From contig WMCF01000012.1 in the NCBI GenBank assembly GCA_009792885.1, positions 13,965,947 to 14,029,946 of the forward strand: a stretch of DNA of 64,000 nt. Direction: 5' to 3'. Position 1 is the first letter of the stretch; each line of letters opens with the position of its first letter. Origin of the DNA: Eremophila alpestris peregrina (lineage: Eukaryota > Chordata > Aves > Passeriformes > Alaudidae). The notes below the pieces were generated by a model. That model was not told the origin of the DNA. It was given only the letters and a program-made list of their open reading frames with translations, and made no database searches. Positions 60,446 to 64,000 of the stretch are shown in pieces. Both the position numbers and the translations under genes were made by a program.

Positions 60446-63400
60446 AGGCCTAGTTTCCAAAGGTCACAAGTAATTTTAATTGCTATGGCAGAAGGGTTCT
60501 CAGGTGAGACTCAGCCACTACAATACTCATAGTTCAAGAGAAATTTATGATTAACTATTGACAAGACTGAAGCAATGCCAAATCAAATGGGACTGTTAGA
60601 GGTATGATACTTAATATCTAGTGAAAAAAAAATAAAACAGATACTCCCTAAACTCTAGTCTTTTAAACATGTTTAAAAACTAACTTTAAACTAAGGCCCT
60701 GGATTTACCAAAAATTTGATCATGAATTCACTGCTATTAGGGCTGGCTAATTCTTTTCACCTGGCTTTACAAATTCCATGTTATTCACTGTGATTTGAAT
60801 AATTTTGGATAAGGGAAATTTGCAGGATGAAGGCTATTCTTATCCCCTTATGAAGTTAAAAAAGATGCAATAGGATATGACATCATGCATTTTACTGAGT
60901 ATAAATGTTTAAATTTAATTTTATTTCTACTTTATGAACTACGTTGCAGCACCTCAGCTTCTCACAGCATTTTTAAACAAAATTTCTGTGCATTTAAAAT
61001 AATCTTATAGGGACTTGTCCTGTACTTGGTTTCTTCTTGTCTTACGGTCACTAGAGAGTTCATGTACTCTTGATAAATTGCTTTCTTACATCCAGAGCAC
61101 AAAGGCCCTTATCATTTACTTGCTGGCTTCATTCAACACGTTTACTCCAAGGACTACATTGTCAAAGAGTTCCGGTTTCCTCATACTTCATTTATTGCAA
61201 CTGAATTGTCTGATCTTTCCTATTCTAGTGGCTAAGGCAACTTTGAATAAATAGCTTTAAATATTAATTTAACATTCAAACAAGATAAGAAATTGGCAAG
61301 CCTAGGGACTTCAGTCCTATGTCTCTCCACAGGACATTTACACAGCAGAGCACGAAGAGTGGGATTTTTTTCTTCCAAAAGCTCTTTTTCCAAAGCACTT
61401 CTCCTATGTAGGCTTCATGATGTGGGACTAATTTTTTCACAAGGTCTAATGAATGAGATTTGATTGAAGCTTAAACAGGTTAAATACTGTCCTGCCCTTC
61501 CCGCCCCCTTCATTTTATATGTGATCTTTTTCTAAGATGGTTATTTTGCTACTACTATAATAGATGTGTCATGAAAGTTCTTGGCTCTAAAAGCCAAGAA
61601 AATTGATATTTTTATTCTGCATGTTGGGCAGTTTGAGGGATGATATATATGTATGTGTACCTGAGGGACTGATCTACCCTTAAGAAGGAGTAAAAGAAAG
61701 TTTGGTTTTTTTTCCTAATACTAGCATTACACACAATGGGAATGGTGTAAATAATATTAACTTCAAATATATACTCTGCAAGATCACCTTCTAACAGACT
61801 ATCAAAATTATTGAGCAGATATGGATCACCCTGAGCTTTTCAGCTTCAGTCTTACAGAATGAGAACAGGGTCCAAAGATATTAACTGGCTTCTCCAAGTT
61901 TATGCAAATTTAGACCAGAACCAAGACATTAATGGATACTTTCTGAATACTTGATACTTTTAATGACTGAATCATACTGTATTTCTAATAAATACTATAT
62001 TTACTTTTGTTTCTTTCTTAACAGTGAATACCATGCCTGCAGTGAGGAAGAACAAGTTCTTCCATTTAAAGAAGACTGGTCATTCTGTGAATGTTAAGAT
62101 TATTATTTTACTGTGGTCTAAGTGAGAATGACTATAAGACATCTTTATGTAAGGATTATTGGGTGGATTACCAATCTAATAGTTTTTAATTTCTCTAACA
62201 ATAAGATTACAAAACACTGTGGACATACACCTACTTCATGTAAGGTGACCACTCTGAGGATAATAGCCGTGTGAAGGCTGAGGTGGAATGGAAGAGGGGA
62301 AAAAAATAAAGTTTTTTAAAATAACCAAGCACTCTCTTTACCCAGGTGATAGAAATTTTTGCAATCTAACTATTCCATTCAGTTGCAATATTCATTTTTT
62401 AGCAGCATTATCTGTAGACATCGGCTTCTCAACACACACACAAATACTAATGAGCATGATATTGGAACAACATTCCAAGTGACAATGATATTATCACCAA
62501 TTTTGACTTGTGGGCTTATTATGCATATTACATAATAAACAAGCAGTGAATTTTATCCTTTTCAAGTACAAGTCAAGATATGCAGTAAAATGTGGAATTT
62601 ATAACACAACAGACCATATATTATTGCATGTGTGCATAAGGACATTTGCAAGCTAAAGACAAACCTCCTGCTACATGAAAATAAAAGAGTTGTAAATGAA
62701 ATGAAAGGAAATGCAATTGTGTTCATATGGGAAATAAATGTAATTGTGTTCATATGGGAAATAAAAGTACTGGAATATTCTGAAATTCTTTCTGAACATT
62801 CATTATTGATACCCCTTCAAATTGTCAGTAGAATGAAAATTCTCACTCTAATTTGTAATTTATAAAAATTTTTGTGTTTTTTAAAGATTGCCAAGAATGT
62901 TGCTGACAGAGAGAATTTCTGTAGCATTCCTCATTTCTCCTCTGGTACCCTTAATGAACTAATGCCAGTGTTCTAGGTGAGTTCAAGAGGCCATTTATGT
63001 TGATAGACACTTTTTCAGGTAAGAGGTAAGGAAGGACCTAGCTCGTTGTTTTTCTGTAAAGAAAGGAGTATTAGCTTTAGCCTTCTTGACAAATTTCTGA
63101 TTCTTGTCAAATCTCTCAGTGAATAGTTGCATTCTGCTGTCCTGAATAGCCCACATAATTTCATGTGGATAGTGCATTCCTCATCACTTTCTGTTCTAAA
63201 CTAAATCTAAATTTATATATGCTAATGAACAATGCACTGTTTTACAGGTGAATACATTCAACAGTATTTGCAGTAGTTTATTATTTCATAAGCACTTAGG
63301 AGGTTTCAAGATTAAATATGCTCTACAAAAGACTGTGCTCTATCATACCTGAAAAATGACATAAACAGTTACTTTATGAAGTTACCAGTGACAGAATATC

Positions 63401-64000
63401 ACAAAGCACACATTAGAAGTCCCTTCCTGGTGCAGCATGAGGTATTACTCATACTTTGTACAATTCCAGTGGGATCAAAAGTTCACCCATACATGTTTGA
63501 GACATTATAGTAGTAATCTGCACAGTCTTTTCCAAAATTGTGACTATGATGGCATCAGTTATGTACTTAACCTAACAAAGGTACCTTTTCTTAACACAGC
63601 AATGTATTCTTAGCACTGCCCTGATAGTCAGTCTGATATTCATTAATTCCGTGTTTGTGAAAAATTTGTTGTCTGATACAGGGAGATCTAACTAATCTTA
63701 AAATCACATACTGGCTGAGCAATCAACATTTTCATGGTATGGCCTTAAAATACCTTTGCGTTTTACTCAGTCAAGTAACATTTCTGTGGTGAATTCCCAA
63801 TTTCAAGTACTTGTTTCAGAAATTTAAACAAGTTGGGGGGGAGCGCAAAAAGGATTTTGTAGAAGACATTAAAGAAGATTGCCTTCAACAATGAAAAATT
63901 ACTAACTGGTTAATTAGTACAGGAACCTTTCAACACTGTTTTTCCTACTCTGAAGTATCAAGTATGCACCATGACAATTGAGAACATTTTAGCTGGGAGG
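60446..64000. other. BNC2: Unique AT-rich intron upstream of the BNC2 exon
   Basis: No exon, RNA gene or transposon is recognised in this 3.5 kb. It has short homopolymers, an ATATAT patch near 61645, and the 27-bp tandem duplication at 62715-62768. Confidence 0.6.
62715..62768. repeat. 27-bp tandem duplication, two copies
   Basis: A 27-bp unit beginning AATTGTGTTCATATGGGAAA is present at 62715-62741 and 62742-62768, with one mismatch near the end of the unit. The near identity suggests a recent duplication. The repeated peptide VFIWEI in the plus-strand frame simply reflects it. Confidence 0.95.

Larger units (their letters stand above)
59284..64000 (-). other. BNC2: BNC2 intron upstream of the exon (5' end not in window)
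   Basis: The preceding basonuclin exon, which encodes a cysteine-rich segment, is not recognisable up to the window end, so the intron extends beyond it. It holds a CR1 copy at 59403-60445, then about 3.5 kb of AT-rich unique sequence. Within that stretch I see only a 27-bp tandem duplication at 62715-62768, a (CA)n-like patch near 62430, and short homopolymer runs. Confidence 0.75.

Noticed and set aside
59988..60473. Frames of 107-123 codons on both strands upstream of the exon
   Set aside because: The minus-strand frame is CR1 reverse transcriptase and the plus-strand frame is its antisense shadow.
1..64000. CRISPR arrays, tRNA or rRNA genes, bacterial operons, endogenous retrovirus LTRs
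   Set aside because: No regularly spaced repeats, no tRNA-like boxes or rRNA signatures seen by eye, no operon-like ORF packing, and no retroviral gag/pol motifs or paired LTRs recognised.

Overview
The window looks like avian nuclear DNA: an AT-rich, gene-poor stretch with three sizeable 5'-truncated CR1 LINE copies, two short CR1 relics, scattered microsatellites, and one exon of a conserved vertebrate gene. CR1 as the main recognisable transposon family is typical of birds and other sauropsids. I found no bacterial, viral or organellar genes. I cannot name the species.

The only host coding sequence I can support is one exon on the minus strand at 59048-59283. Its 78 complete codons match the conserved N-terminal part of basonuclin 2 (BNC2), a C2H2 zinc-finger nuclear protein. 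The exon has a phase-1 acceptor and a phase-0 donor. No other basonuclin exon is recognisable. The large zinc-finger exon, which would leave an open frame of hundreds of codons, is absent. The whole window therefore appears intragenic: 1-59047 is the intron downstream of the exon in transcript order (at least 59 kb), and 59284-64000 is part of the upstream intron.

Layout: 312-1475 is a plus-strand CR1 copy with a broken reverse transcriptase. 1476-14790 is unique AT-rich intron with a possible conserved block near 9.0-9.3 kb. 14795-15708 is a minus-strand CR1 copy. 15709-36465 is unique intron with a near-perfect hairpin at 21.06 kb and an assembly-suspect poly-A/N at 31.04-31.14 kb. 36470-44290 holds the more GC-rich, motif-bearing blocks that are the best guesses for intronic regulatory elements, plus a small CR1 relic at 43.2 kb. 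44291-56860 is unique intron with a 70-nt poly-A followed by (GA)n, a 17-bp hairpin at 47.6 kb and a 28-bp palindrome at 53.77 kb. 56862-57000 is a CR1 3' end. 59048-59283 is the BNC2 exon. 59403-60445 is a minus-strand CR1 copy ending about 120 bp from the exon's splice acceptor. The rest is unique intron.

There is no sign of a new multi-gene system. The most interesting items are the ultra-long BNC2 intron with candidate enhancers, the compact perfect inverted repeats that look like template-switch products, the CR1 copy and 15-bp duplication crowding the BNC2 splice acceptor, and a probable assembly artefact around the single N.
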